Below, one piece after another: positions 1 through 8,914 of a stretch of DNA of 64,000 nucleotides. The first letter of the stretch is position 1; each line of letters opens with the position of its first letter. Position numbers and translations under genes: made by a program. The DNA is from Pseudomonas folii (GTDB taxonomy: Bacteria > Pseudomonadota > Gammaproteobacteria > Pseudomonadales > Pseudomonadaceae), in NCBI RefSeq assembly GCF_014357575.1, contig NZ_JACONW010000003.1, forward strand, positions 27,658-91,657, read 5' to 3'. The notes beneath the pieces are model-generated. The model saw only the letters and a list, made by a program, of their open reading frames with translations. It was not told the origin of the DNA and ran no database searches.

Positions 1-1
1 C

Positions 2-247
2 CACCGCCACTTCAAGGCGGTGACTAACCTGAGTCCGTTGCAGTACCAGAAACGCGTCCGCCTGCTCCACGCCCGAACGTTGATGGTCGGCAGTGCCAAA
101 AGCGTCATGGCTGCGGCCTTCGAGGTCGGCTACGAAAGTGCCACGCAATTCAGTCGGGATTATTCACGGGTGTTTGGGCTTCCTCCTGCAAAGGATGCCG
201 ACAGGATTCACGGGGACACCAGAGCGTCTGGAAACAAAGCGGTTTGA
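2..247 (+). CDS. AraC-family regulator, C-terminal part (cut by window start)
   Basis: The reading frame is open from the first bases and holds the second half of an AraC/XylS helix-turn-helix domain: the PLQYQK segment, followed by the second helix with [18 protein letters not shown] and a PPxxD tail. It closely resembles the C-terminus of the complete AraC gene at 10398-11318 (PLQYQKWLRL, VGYESPSQFSREYSRLFG), so the two are paralogues of the same subfamily (AraC N-terminal domain type found beside MFS or oxidoreductase genes). The true start and the ligand-binding domain lie outside the window. Its target cannot be told from here. Confidence 0.9.
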   Translation, partial: HRHFKAVTNLSPLQYQKRVRLLHARTLMVGSAKSVMAAAFEVGYESATQFSRDYSRVFGLPPAKDADRIHGDTRASGNKAV

Positions 248-312
248 TGAACCGATAATGATGTGGGTGGATAGCTGATTAATTTGCCAGGTCCGCCTCA
301 TGTGCAACGTGG

Positions 313-627
313 CTAATCAGCAAACAACTCTGCATAGAACGGATCATGAATGCCCAGCACATTGACCTCGATATAGTCGTCCTGATACTCAACCGAGTAA
401 TCCAGAATCCCGACGCCTGCACATGGAATAACCTGGCCATCCGACGTTTCAACCGTTAGCGCGAGTGCCGACTGATCCGAATGATTAGCTCGGCATTCGC
501 TCTGGATCAAACGGTACCCATCGGCGGGATCGAATTGCCCGAAAGCAACTCCCATTGAAGGATCTGTATTTTCGAGCGCCGAATAGCCCACCAGAGTTGT
601 CCCGCTATAAACTGAAAATCGCGCCAT
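313..627 (-). CDS. Hypothetical protein, 104 aa
   Basis: Last gene of a compact minus-strand run of three small genes (1125 to 313); it starts 12 bases after the preceding stop. ATG start. The protein is acidic, without signal peptide or membrane segment, and ends in an acidic segment (VLGIHDPFYAELFAD). I do not recognise the family. Size, acidity and the run of similar small soluble proteins would fit immunity-type proteins, but this is inference only. Confidence 0.6.
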   Translation of the reverse strand: MARFSVYSGTTLVGYSALENTDPSMGVAFGQFDPADGYRLIQSECRANHSDQSALALTVETSDGQVIPCAGVGILDYSVEYQDDYIEVNVLGIHDPFYAELFAD

Positions 628-639
628 GTGTTTTCCCGC

Positions 640-948
640 TTAGCCCTCAAGCTCGAATTGTTGAAACCCCACACGCCGGACATAAATAAAAAAGTCATGG
701 TCTGGTTCGTAACTTTCCAGGCTTACGCAGTGTTGCTGACACAGATCATCTTCGAAGATCAGGGTCTGATCCCAATCGAAATCAGGATTTTTCGAAATTG
801 CGTAGCTGGGATTAAGGTTGTCCAGTCCGAACTGGATTGAGTAAACATGCAACGGCGACTCCCCCGTCATATGAGCCTGGCATAGCCGTATTAATTCGGC
901 CATTTGCGCCTTGCACTGCTTTTCGGCAAACATCAGCGCTTGCGGCAA
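640..948 (-). CDS. Hypothetical protein, about 100 aa
   Basis: Middle gene of the three-gene run. A TTG at 948 lies immediately after an AGAGGA stretch; an in-frame ATG four codons later (936) is the other possible start, with the AGAGGA about 16 bases upstream, so the start is uncertain. The product is acidic (many D/E in its centre, FEDDLCQQHC) with no membrane segment. No family recognised. The stop of the upstream small gene (955-957) is only a few bases away, which suggests translational coupling. Confidence 0.5.
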   Translation of the reverse strand: MPQALMFAEKQCKAQMAELIRLCQAHMTGESPLHVYSIQFGLDNLNPSYAISKNPDFDWDQTLIFEDDLCQQHCVSLESYEPDHDFFIYVRRVGFQQFELEG

Positions 949-954
949 ATCCTC

Positions 955-1125
955 TCATGCAGCATTAACGAGGCGCTGAGCTGCGGCAAGCCGACGGTCA
1001 GGCGACTCGCCATTGCGGTGCTCGACGTAGATCAATCGGCTCCCGAACTGGAACTCGCATAACCAGACGCCCGACGGAGCGCGCCAGTGTCCGAGCATGG
1101 ATTCGGTTAACAGGTTGATGGCCAT
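955..1125 (-). CDS. Small hypothetical protein, 56 aa
   Basis: A short ATG-to-TGA frame of 57 codons directly upstream of the 948-640 gene. It begins MAINLLTESMLGHW and has a balanced composition including two Trp and a Phe/Glu-rich centre (LCEFQFGSRL), as in a genuine soluble protein. No strong ribosome binding site is seen. It could be the remnant of a longer gene, since the frame upstream of the ATG contains no clear continuation. Function unknown. Confidence 0.4.
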   Translation of the reverse strand: MAINLLTESMLGHWRAPSGVWLCEFQFGSRLIYVEHRNGESPDRRLAAAQRLVNAA

Positions 1126-1357
1126 GTTGAGCGCTTTGCAGAACGAAAGGTGCTTAGGTTAACTGCTCAGTACCCAGCCTGGGAATCAAGTAACCCCTTA
1201 CGACCGACCCTTCACCAGCACATCAATTGGCAGAGCATTCCAAATCGAACAGCATGCCTTCAGTCACCACCTTCTTGCGGAGTTGTGCTGCCTGTCACTG
1301 AAGCAACTGGCGAATTCAGTTCAGCCGAAGCTCAAAGCCGGTTGAAATACCAGGCTG

Positions 1358-2458
1358 TCAAAGCTCGAATCGGATCCGCCGCTCGCGACGTTGCGCCTCC
1401 GGCAGCGCCTCGCCGCGCCGAACCGCTGCAAGCAACTGCTCGACGCCCACATGGATGGCGTCGGCAGGTACATTGCACGGTTTGAAGTTCGCCACGTTGT
1501 CGAGACCCTCGCGGTGTGCGCGAATGATTTTGACGTCCTGCTGAATCACGATGTGCGTGTACAGATGGATGAACGGACGCAGTATTCGCAACACCCAACG
1601 CGGCATCGGAAAACGGTAGGCGATGTAGGTGTAGACGCGTGACTGGCGATCATTGACCGGGGTGATCTGGCTGACGATCAGAAAGCCAGAGCGTGCGCCC
1701 CACAAGTAATCACAAAAGGTCACATTCGGCGCCAGGAAGCGATCCGTGTGCACCAGCGGCTCGGCGTCCGGGTTGGTCAGCCATTGCATCAGGCCGATCT
1801 CGTCGACTTCATCGTGATAGACGACCTCGATGCTTTGCGCCTTGCAAGCCAGCGTCGCCTCCATTGCGCGACCGCTGCTCGACCGAAAAATACCTTCATG
1901 AACGAATACCGTGTGCGGCACATCCAGAAAGTTCTGCACCAGACTGCCAACATCGGCGTCGAAGGTGTTGATCATGAAATAGGATTGCCACGGACGCTCG
2001 CCATAGGCGGGAAGCCGGAAAATCGGTGTGTCGCGAGCATCGCCCGTACCGGTGTACACCCAGACCAGTCCATCCTGCTCGCACACCGAAAAATGACGCT
2101 GTCGATAGCGATAACCGGGCGACTTCGGTTCGCCCTGCTCGGCATCCACGCTGGGAATATGGGCCACGCGCCCGTTCGCGTCGTAGCGCCAGCCGTGATA
2201 CGGGCACACAAGGCAGTCATCGGTGATTTTACCGGCAGATAACCGGGTGCCTCGGTGCACGCACTGGTCGAGCAGCGCCGCTGCCTTTCCGCTGCGCTGG
2301 CGAAACAGGACGATGTTCAGGCCGAGAATCGTCGCCCGGTAAGGTTTGCCTTTGCGCAATTGCTTTTGCGTGCACGCCACATACCATTGCTCACGCGTGC
2401 CATCGCCAGGTGTGTCAGTGTCAGGCGTATCGATGTCGCTGCTCAAACGTGCGGGCAT
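1358..2458 (-). CDS. Rieske [2Fe-2S] non-haem iron oxygenase
   Basis: 366 aa. The N-terminal Rieske domain carries Cys66-x-His68 and Cys85-x2-His88 (CVHRG and CPYHGW), the ligands of a Rieske cluster. The C-terminal catalytic domain has the D-x2-H-x4-H arrangement (Asp179, His182, His187; DVPHTVFVH), which binds mononuclear iron and takes electrons from the Rieske centre of a neighbouring subunit. The layout resembles single-component-type oxygenases of the PaO/vanillate demethylase group rather than benzoate dioxygenases; no reductase gene is nearby. It is the last gene of the desaturase-GH3-Rieske operon; its ATG overlaps the end of the GH3 gene by 16 bases. Substrate unknown; the context suggests a fatty-acyl-derived compound. 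Confidence 0.92.
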   Translation of the reverse strand: MPARLSSDIDTPDTDTPGDGTREQWYVACTQKQLRKGKPYRATILGLNIVLFRQRSGKAAALLDQCVHRGTRLSAGKITDDCLVCPYHGWRYDANGRVAHIPSVDAEQGEPKSPGYRYRQRHFSVCEQDGLVWVYTGTGDARDTPIFRLPAYGERPWQSYFMINTFDADVGSLVQNFLDVPHTVFVHEGIFRSSSGRAMEATLACKAQSIEVVYHDEVDEIGLMQWLTNPDAEPLVHTDRFLAPNVTFCDYLWGARSGFLIVSQITPVNDRQSRVYTYIAYRFPMPRWVLRILRPFIHLYTHIVIQQDVKIIRAHREGLDNVANFKPCNVPADAIHVGVEQLLAAVRRGEALPEAQRRERRIRFEL

Positions 2459-4047
2459 TCAGGTTCTTCCGTGATTGCAAGGAGGGCATTGGCCGTGTCC
2501 AGTCGACTGATCAGCGCGCGCGGTTTGACGTCGCCCGCACGAATTCCGGTTGCCTCCGCCGCGCGCTGCAGCAACGCTGCGAGTTTTTGCGCGCCGCCAC
2601 TCACCAAACGTACACGTACCGGCCCCAACTGACCCAGCGTGCGTGCATGGCAATAGTGGAAGGAGCCTTGCAGCGCTGCTTCGATGTCGTGTGCCAACAC
2701 TTGGCAGGGTATAGCCGCTGATGTCGACACAAGGGCTACATAATGCGGCAATGTTTTTCTGGAGTCAGGGATCAGGCAAGCGCTGTCTGCATTGTGGATG
2801 CACTGTGCCAGAACACCCTCCACAAGCTGCTCATCCAGTTTCTCGCCCACCAGATCGCAGGCACTTGCACTGCGCCCGATAAACTCCACCCTTGGCGTAC
2901 CGCCCTGTTTGCCGACCACACGCACCCGATCACCCAAGGCATACCGGTAAAGACCCGCCCCGGTGGTCAGCAACACTTGCGCGGTTTCGCCCATGCGTAG
3001 CGAGTGAGCGCCTTTCGGCAGACCATCGTCACCGACGAATTCCAGATAGTGACTGCCAATCGCCAGCGGGCAGCCTGCCCCTTCGCCAAACGGCACGCTG
3101 ACCACGCCTTCGGTGGCGAACAAGCCTTTTGGCAACCAGCGAGCCTGAGGAAAACGCGCCGCCAGTTGCGCGGCGTACCCGCGACTAGGCCCGTCCATCC
3201 AGCAGCTGACCGCTGCCAGACGCGGCCATAACTCGGTGAATACCCCTTGAGCACGGGCATGGCGCAAGGCTTGTTTGCGCGGTGCTGGCAGCATTGCTTC
3301 GAGCCAGTCACAGGTCTGCCGGCTTTCGGGGTTTTCGGTGTCGAACAATGGTTGTAGCAGACTGGTCAGAAACGTCGGGCTCCACACGCTGATAATGCTC
3401 AAGTCGGCATCGGCAACCAGGGCCAGCAGCGTTTGCCTGCGCCAGTGCACAACGTCATGAGCCATGTCGGGGATCAGCAAAGTGCCCGCCAGCCCGGCAA
3501 TTGCACTGCCTTGCAGGTATTGCAGATCGCTGACACTGCCAATCGGGATGCCATTGGCGCTCATGGCAGGTTGCTGCAAGGGCGGTGACATGGACCAGTA
3601 GCCGCTGCCGTGGCTGATTTCCGGAACCTGGCGGTACATATCAGCCAGCCAGACCGTCAGCGAGCCCTGCAACTGGGCAAGAAATTCCCGCGTGTAGGGG
3701 ATATGTTTCTGCAACGCGCTATTGCCGCTGCTGCGCTCGAAAAACAACGGTGGGCGGGTAGTCAGCACCGCGCCGCGGTCGTGCTGTGCCTGTTCGATCC
3801 AAGGCTGCAATTGTGCGTAAGTGTGGGGCGGCACCTTATCGCGAAAGTCGCTGGCGTTGCGGATCCCGGCAAAGTCATGGGCACGGCCAAACGCACAATC
3901 GCGATTGGCCGACAACATGCCTAACAACAAACGCTCCTGAGCCTGCTCAGGTTGCTCGAACTGCGTCTGCCAGTGGTCCAGTACGGCGTGCGTACTGTCA
4001 ATGAATGACTGCCAAAGCGCTCTTTTTACGTCGCCATCGGTCTGCAT
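2443..4047 (-). CDS. GH3-family acyl-adenylating/amidating enzyme
   Basis: 534 aa from the ATG at 4047. The N-terminal ATP-binding loop of GH3 enzymes is visible as ERSSGNS followed by KHIPYT (about residues 104-118), and the protein contains the GH3 body with the YRY(A)LGDRVRVVG segment near residue 370. Plant GH3 proteins adenylate carboxylic acids such as auxin or jasmonate and join them to amino acids; bacterial members are mostly uncharacterised. The gene lies between the desaturase and the Rieske oxygenase, and the desaturase stop and this start share TGATG, so translation is probably coupled. Inference: it activates a carboxylic acid made or modified by its neighbours. Confidence 0.88.
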   Translation of the reverse strand: MQTDGDVKRALWQSFIDSTHAVLDHWQTQFEQPEQAQERLLLGMLSANRDCAFGRAHDFAGIRNASDFRDKVPPHTYAQLQPWIEQAQHDRGAVLTTRPPLFFERSSGNSALQKHIPYTREFLAQLQGSLTVWLADMYRQVPEISHGSGYWSMSPPLQQPAMSANGIPIGSVSDLQYLQGSAIAGLAGTLLIPDMAHDVVHWRRQTLLALVADADLSIISVWSPTFLTSLLQPLFDTENPESRQTCDWLEAMLPAPRKQALRHARAQGVFTELWPRLAAVSCWMDGPSRGYAAQLAARFPQARWLPKGLFATEGVVSVPFGEGAGCPLAIGSHYLEFVGDDGLPKGAHSLRMGETAQVLLTTGAGLYRYALGDRVRVVGKQGGTPRVEFIGRSASACDLVGEKLDEQLVEGVLAQCIHNADSACLIPDSRKTLPHYVALVSTSAAIPCQVLAHDIEAALQGSFHYCHARTLGQLGPVRVRLVSGGAQKLAALLQRAAEATGIRAGDVKPRALISRLDTANALLAITEEPECPHV

Positions 4048-4976
4048 CAAAAATAGGTCTTGTCGAGACTGGACAGGTCATCGGGCAATCGCTGCGGCGG
4101 CGTGAACACCTGGAGCCAGCCGAACCACAGCGGCCGGGTTTCCTTGAGGTCCGATGCCGCATGCATGTGCTGCCAGTGCATCTGCGAGTGACGGTGGTGA
4201 GTCAGGTTGTAATTGAAGTTGAGGAATGCCCAGCGAACCAAACGCGGCGCACGCATGTTGTAGGCACCTTCGACGACATCTATCGGGGTACGCATGTGGT
4301 AGACCCACTGCAGTGACGACCAGGAAAAACCGAATGCGATGTAGGTAACGAGCACCACTTCCCAGGTCCAGCCAAACAGGTACGCGCACGCCAGCCACAC
4401 GATAATGCCTGCAACGACTTCCTTGCGGATACGCCGAAAGTCGTCGATGGAGAAGTCCTTGAACGCCGCTGCATAAGTGTTGACCTCACCACTTTGCGAC
4501 CAGCGATCGGCCACGCGCGGCGGCAGCAAAGGCAGCAGCAGGCTGCCGATGAATGCCGCCAGCCAGATACCGCCGAGCACCGCAAAATAGTATTCCAGGC
4601 GTTTGCGCAGCAACGATTCATCCGGCATGGCGAAGTCCGCCAGCTCGGCACGCGTACGGTTTCGCGAGTGATGCCCGAGGTGGTTGATGTGGATCAGCGT
4701 CGCGGAGGCGCCAAACAGGGTGGAAGCCCAGCACATCATCAGGTAATTGGTGGTCTTGTTACTGTGCGCGAGGCTGTGAAACGCCTCATGCATCATCGAG
4801 AACACGCCTTGCATGACCAGACAGAACGGAATCAGGATCAGCCATTTCCACGCACCTGCGTCGGTGTGCGACAACCATGTGAGGGTCCCGCCCCAGAGCA
4901 GCGTCTGGAAAGCCAGCACCGCCAGATTCGCCAAATCGAAACGGCGTGCTGGCAAAATATCCTTATAAGTGCGCAT
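4047..4976 (-). CDS. Membrane fatty acid desaturase
   Basis: 309 aa from the ATG at 4976; a longer frame reaches 5066 but the start at MRTYKD fits the family better. The three histidine clusters of integral-membrane di-iron desaturases are present: HEAFH (residues 63-67), HINHLGHH (96-103) and THHRH near residue 260, separated by hydrophobic helices. Such enzymes introduce double bonds, triple bonds or hydroxyls into acyl chains. First gene of a three-gene operon with GH3 and Rieske genes. It is divergent from the ferritin-like gene at 5101; the 124 bases between them must hold both promoters. Confidence 0.9.
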   Translation of the reverse strand: MRTYKDILPARRFDLANLAVLAFQTLLWGGTLTWLSHTDAGAWKWLILIPFCLVMQGVFSMMHEAFHSLAHSNKTTNYLMMCWASTLFGASATLIHINHLGHHSRNRTRAELADFAMPDESLLRKRLEYYFAVLGGIWLAAFIGSLLLPLLPPRVADRWSQSGEVNTYAAAFKDFSIDDFRRIRKEVVAGIIVWLACAYLFGWTWEVVLVTYIAFGFSWSSLQWVYHMRTPIDVVEGAYNMRAPRLVRWAFLNFNYNLTHHRHSQMHWQHMHAASDLKETRPLWFGWLQVFTPPQRLPDDLSSLDKTYF

Positions 4977-5100
4977 AAAGTAACCACATGTAAAAATGCA
5001 GAGTATACCTGCCCGCGCATGCGGAAGTTTATTCGGCAGTTTCAAGCCTGCCGGACTCTGGCACACTGTCCACCCTGATCATCACAGTAAGCCGGGCACC

Positions 5101-5967
5101 ATGTCGCTGTTCAAACGCATCCTCTCACGACGCTCGGCGGCACAGCTCTCCCCGCAGGTTATCGCGTACCGCTCGATACGCTTTACCTTCGATGACAGCA
5201 TCCCCCGCTACTGGCACGCAGGCCGGACACACACCACGCGCTTTTTCGACTGCCTGTCGTTCATGTTCCCTCAGGGGGAAAGAATCTTCATCGAAAGCGT
5301 GGTGCATTTTCGCCACAAGCTCGCCAAGGGCAGCGCGCTCGACAAGGCCGTCGACGACTTTATCTATCAGGAAGCGTCACACATGCGCGAGCACCGCGCC
5401 TATAACCAGCGGCTTGGCGCACAAGGCGCGCCGGTCGAAAAGCTGGAACGCATGCTGCTGCGGCGTAGAAAGGAAAGCGAGCGGCTACCGGCCAGCTTCC
5501 GACTGGCGCTGACCGCCAGCCTTGAACACATCACCTCGATACTTTCAGATCAGCTTTTGCGTAACCCGGCATACCTCAGGGGCGCGGACCCGACAATGGC
5601 AGGCCTGTGGCGCTGGCACGCTCTGGAAGAGATCGAGCACAAGGCGGTTGCCTATGACGTGCTGTGTGTCGTCGAACGCAACCCGGTATGGCGTTACCTG
5701 CTTCGCTGTGTGGCAATGATCAGCCTGTCGGTGTATTTCACCTTCGATCTCGCATACTTCACCTATCACTTGGTGCACGGCGACAAACAACACCGCAACT
5801 GGCGTGAATGGCTGCGTTTGCAGTGGTGGCTGTTCGTCAATCCGGGCCTGCTTTCGCGCATCGTGCCTGCCGGGCTGTTCTGGTTTTTGCCCGGTTTCCA
5901 CCCCAACCGCATCGATACCCGCGAGCTTCTCGACAGTGCTCGCCAGGCGCTCGATGAACAGCGTTGA
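5101..5967 (+). CDS. COG3687-type 'metal-dependent hydrolase', ferritin-like di-iron protein
   Basis: 288 aa from the ATG at 5101. It matches by eye the family annotated as metal-dependent hydrolase (PF10118). The sequence shows a spaced set of carboxylates and histidines typical of a four-helix di-iron site: Glu65, Glu91-x2-His94, Glu142 and Glu177-x2-His180. That pattern suggests a ferritin-like oxygenase or oxidase rather than a hydrolase; this is my inference. Two hydrophobic segments follow near residues 205-225 and 250-265. It opens a plus-strand pair with the alpha/beta hydrolase gene 24 bases downstream and is divergent from the desaturase operon. Confidence 0.8.
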   Translation: MSLFKRILSRRSAAQLSPQVIAYRSIRFTFDDSIPRYWHAGRTHTTRFFDCLSFMFPQGERIFIESVVHFRHKLAKGSALDKAVDDFIYQEASHMREHRAYNQRLGAQGAPVEKLERMLLRRRKESERLPASFRLALTASLEHITSILSDQLLRNPAYLRGADPTMAGLWRWHALEEIEHKAVAYDVLCVVERNPVWRYLLRCVAMISLSVYFTFDLAYFTYHLVHGDKQHRNWREWLRLQWWLFVNPGLLSRIVPAGLFWFLPGFHPNRIDTRELLDSARQALDEQR

Positions 5968-5991
5968 GCAAAGCGATCAGGGCCGATCCGC

Positions 5992-6900
5992 ATGACGAAT
6001 ATCTGGACCCCCGAGGGTTTTGACGACTGGCAAAGCCATTTCCCGGCTACAGCCTTCGTGCGCCCGCCTGCAGCACTGGACTGGACCGAACTGTTCCTCA
6101 AAGGCTGGAGAACGCCCCGGCTCGGCCTGCCGAAAGACACGCTGGTGGTGCTGGTTGCAGGGCTTTATTCGGAATTCATACTCTATTGCAACCGGGCCTG
6201 TGCGCGGTCGCTGAAGTCCGAGGGCTACGAGGTCCTGCGCATGCCGGTGCGCTCCTCGCGCGGCGTAATTACGCAGGGCGAACACATTGCGACGGTACTC
6301 GGCAGGCGCCTCAAACCAGGGCAGCGGTTTGTGGTGCTGGCGCACAGCAAGGGCAGTCTGGACACGCTGGCGACGCTGACGCAGAACCCGTCCTTGCTCG
6401 ACGCCTGTGACGGCATCGCGCTGGTGCAACCGCCGGTTGGCCCCTCGCCGATCATCGATGACTTGCTGGGCTACAGCACTCCGGAAGGTGGCCCGGGCTA
6501 TGCCATGGACCGGTTTCGTCAGGCGATGGTCAACAGCACACTGCTCGCCGAGGGCACACGGGATATCAGCAGCCACCGAGACCCGCAGGTCGCCAACATG
6601 CTGTCCGCCCTGCCGGATACGCTGCATTGTGTCCATGTTGTCAGTTGGTCAGCGGTGCGACGCTCGCGCTTCGACACTCACCATCAACGCCTGAACGCCC
6701 TGCGTCCGGGGCATGCGCATGATGGCCAGTTCTATATGGAAGACCTGGCAATACCAGGCCTGCCGCAAATCTGCCTGCCGGATGTGGATCATGGCCAGCC
6801 GATACTGGGCGGCGCCGGGTTTGATCCGGCAAGGTTCTGGCGAACGTTGCTGGAAGTCCTGCACCAGACCCTACCGGTCAGAACCCATCACACCAGGTAG
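5992..6900 (+). CDS. Alpha/beta hydrolase (lipase/thioesterase-like)
   Basis: 302 aa. A hydrophobic strand followed by AHSKGS gives the nucleophile elbow (Ser119), a variant of GHSxGG. A late DHGQP provides a candidate catalytic histidine and several aspartates could be the acid. No signal peptide. The start lies 24 bases after the ferritin-like gene, so the two are probably co-transcribed. Its 3' end overlaps the convergent GNAT gene by 13 bases. A role in releasing or hydrolysing an acyl intermediate of the cluster is plausible but inferred from context. Confidence 0.75.
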   Translation: MTNIWTPEGFDDWQSHFPATAFVRPPAALDWTELFLKGWRTPRLGLPKDTLVVLVAGLYSEFILYCNRACARSLKSEGYEVLRMPVRSSRGVITQGEHIATVLGRRLKPGQRFVVLAHSKGSLDTLATLTQNPSLLDACDGIALVQPPVGPSPIIDDLLGYSTPEGGPGYAMDRFRQAMVNSTLLAEGTRDISSHRDPQVANMLSALPDTLHCVHVVSWSAVRRSRFDTHHQRLNALRPGHAHDGQFYMEDLAIPGLPQICLPDVDHGQPILGGAGFDPARFWRTLLEVLHQTLPVRTHHTR

Positions 6901-8003
6901 ATCTCGAACCCCGGAATTCCCGCCGCACTCGCCTCGGTAAAAACAGGGGTGTTGCTGCCGCAGGGGGCCGTGTAAAGATCCATCGGCAAGGACACGCTGC
7001 GGTAACGGCGCAGCGCCGGCCACAGCGGGTCATGGTCGTACAGGCATAGCTGCATCAGCGAATATTCTTTGCGCACCTGCGCCCAGGCGACATCCAGCAA
7101 AGCGGCAAACACCTGGGGATCACGCTGTCGAACCTGTAGATGGGTCAGGTAGATATCTCGCAGGGCGTTACCCGGCGAGGCAATGCCCGGTCGGCCAGCC
7201 AGCGGGGCGACCGCGTTGTAGCCCACGCGCAGCAACTGCTGGGCCACGGGCATTTGCTCGACAACGATCCGTTTTATCTTTCCTGCATCCCATGGCGCAA
7301 CACAGCCAAGCAGGTTATCGCGCTCATCGACCGCCAGCAGAAACGAGCCAATGCTGAAGTCAGGCCAGTGGCTGAGCCTGCGCTCGAATTCTGCTTCGCT
7401 GAACACGCACCCGAAGGATTGCCGTGACGACTCGCTGTCGAGAAACGCCCTCAGCGCATCCAGATGTCGCGGCTCCGCGTGCATCACTCGCACCCTGGGG
7501 CATGTGCGAGGTGCGCGACTCAAGCCACGCTGGGCATACACCGAAACATTGCTGTAGCCACGCCAGTGGGCAAGTTTCAACGGGTTTGCACGCCGTCGTC
7601 CCAACAGCGATTGAATGGCCAGCGGGTTATCGCGAATGATGCAGCAGTAAGCCTGCTGCACGCCTGTCTGCAGGGACAGATCGGCGAGACGCGTCTGGAC
7701 TTCTGCCATCCATGAGCGGGACAGCTTGCGGTCGGGCATCAGTCGTAAATCACCCAGATAGGCAACCGGTTCAGCGCTGCCCTGCAGGTAACCATCGCGT
7801 ACCACCAGACTGGCCGAGCCGCGCAGCTCGCCTTCCGGGCTTTGGGCGACCCAGGTGCGGTGATCGGCGGCATGGCAGTTGTGAAGGGCAAAGTAATCCG
7901 GGCTGCGATCAAAGCGCAGCGGCATGCTGCCGCGCATGGCGTGACGCTGTTGAAAATCCAGAAGCTGCGAGTTGTCCGCCGTACCCGCCTGACGAATCAG
8001 CAC
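6888..8003 (-). CDS. GNAT-like acyltransferase, 371 aa
   Basis: The first 150 residues look like a GNAT fold (MLIRQAGTADNSQLLDF start, then the YLGDLRLMPDRKLSRSW segment in place of the usual acetyl-CoA loop), followed by a second long domain with no motif I can name. Starts at GTG overlapping the stop of the upstream gene by 7 bases, which points to coupling. Members of this two-domain type are found with lipid and siderophore genes; N-acylation of an amino compound would suit a cluster with a GH3 enzyme and desaturases, but no substrate can be read from the sequence. Confidence 0.65.
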   Translation of the reverse strand: MLIRQAGTADNSQLLDFQQRHAMRGSMPLRFDRSPDYFALHNCHAADHRTWVAQSPEGELRGSASLVVRDGYLQGSAEPVAYLGDLRLMPDRKLSRSWMAEVQTRLADLSLQTGVQQAYCCIIRDNPLAIQSLLGRRRANPLKLAHWRGYSNVSVYAQRGLSRAPRTCPRVRVMHAEPRHLDALRAFLDSESSRQSFGCVFSEAEFERRLSHWPDFSIGSFLLAVDERDNLLGCVAPWDAGKIKRIVVEQMPVAQQLLRVGYNAVAPLAGRPGIASPGNALRDIYLTHLQVRQRDPQVFAALLDVAWAQVRKEYSLMQLCLYDHDPLWPALRRYRSVSLPMDLYTAPCGSNTPVFTEASAAGIPGFEIYLV

Positions 8004-8722
8004 GTTGAGTACTGCTCGGCCATGATCAGGCGTCGCGCCAGCGGCCGCAGGTTTTCAGGCGTGAAGCGACACAGGCAAACCAGCTCGTCGCCCTGAGCAT
8101 AACCAGGGTTTTTCTGCAGAAAGTAGGCAACGTCCGGCAACCTCGCATGATTTTCCGACACCTGTGCAAGCTCTGCGGTCAGCCGCCCCTGCGGTGTCTT
8201 GAAGGACAGCAGGCCGGTTGCCGGGTCGTAGGCATCGCCAAAACGCGTATACGCCAGGTGATCCATCAACGCCTGCACATGAGGTTCGGTCAAATGCCCC
8301 GCACGGGGTGCGTAATCCAGTACCATCGCCCGCAGATAGCGATAAGTCCGGTGCCCTTTGCAGATCAGAAACCAGTACAGGGGCACGTCGGGAGCCTGAC
8401 GCCACAGGTCGCCAATCAGTCGGGACCAGGCGAACGCGAGCTGCTGGCTGCCCCAGTGTTCAGGGGTAATGATGGTGTCGCCGGAAAAAATAAACCTGCC
8501 GGGCTGGTTGTCCCAGTGCATTTCAAACAGCTTGAGCGTCGAAAAGCCCATGATCGTGTCAGAGGCGTCACGCAGCACGACGCAGTGGGTCTTGTCGTCA
8601 AGGTCCTGCTTGAACCGTAACAGACAAGTATCCTGATAACAGGCGGAATAAATCTCGAACATCCGATCGATATCATTCGGTTGCAGATCGGAGCGCTGTA
8701 CAGCAGTCGCGCACAAACTCAT
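7997..8722 (-). CDS. GNAT-related protein, 241 aa
   Basis: The start is taken at ATG 8722, preceded by GAAGG five bases upstream; a longer frame to 8785 has no such site. The product has an N-terminal part resembling an N-acyltransferase (ECxxCYQDTC-like region, then MGFSTLKLF) but lacks a clear RxxGxG/A loop. First gene of a two-gene minus-strand operon with the 371-aa GNAT protein. Between it and the divergent PAP2-desaturase gene (start 8915) are 192 bases that must carry both promoters. Confidence 0.55.
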   Translation of the reverse strand: MSLCATAVQRSDLQPNDIDRMFEIYSACYQDTCLLRFKQDLDDKTHCVVLRDASDTIMGFSTLKLFEMHWDNQPGRFIFSGDTIITPEHWGSQQLAFAWSRLIGDLWRQAPDVPLYWFLICKGHRTYRYLRAMVLDYAPRAGHLTEPHVQALMDHLAYTRFGDAYDPATGLLSFKTPQGRLTAELAQVSENHARLPDVAYFLQKNPGYAQGDELVCLCRFTPENLRPLARRLIMAEQYSTC

Positions 8723-8914
8723 GGAGGCCTTCGATGTATGGATACACAATGACCGGATTCTGAATGGCCGGGCGGCTGAGGGCAATAAATCTGTCAGCTC
8801 AATTCAGTGCCCGCCCCAACTCTTCTGCAATGTTCATTGCGCACCTGTCAGGCTGAGTGTCCGCTTGCGCACGTATCGATTGAACCAGGCTTTATCCTCA
8901 TAGGTTTTGTTCAC

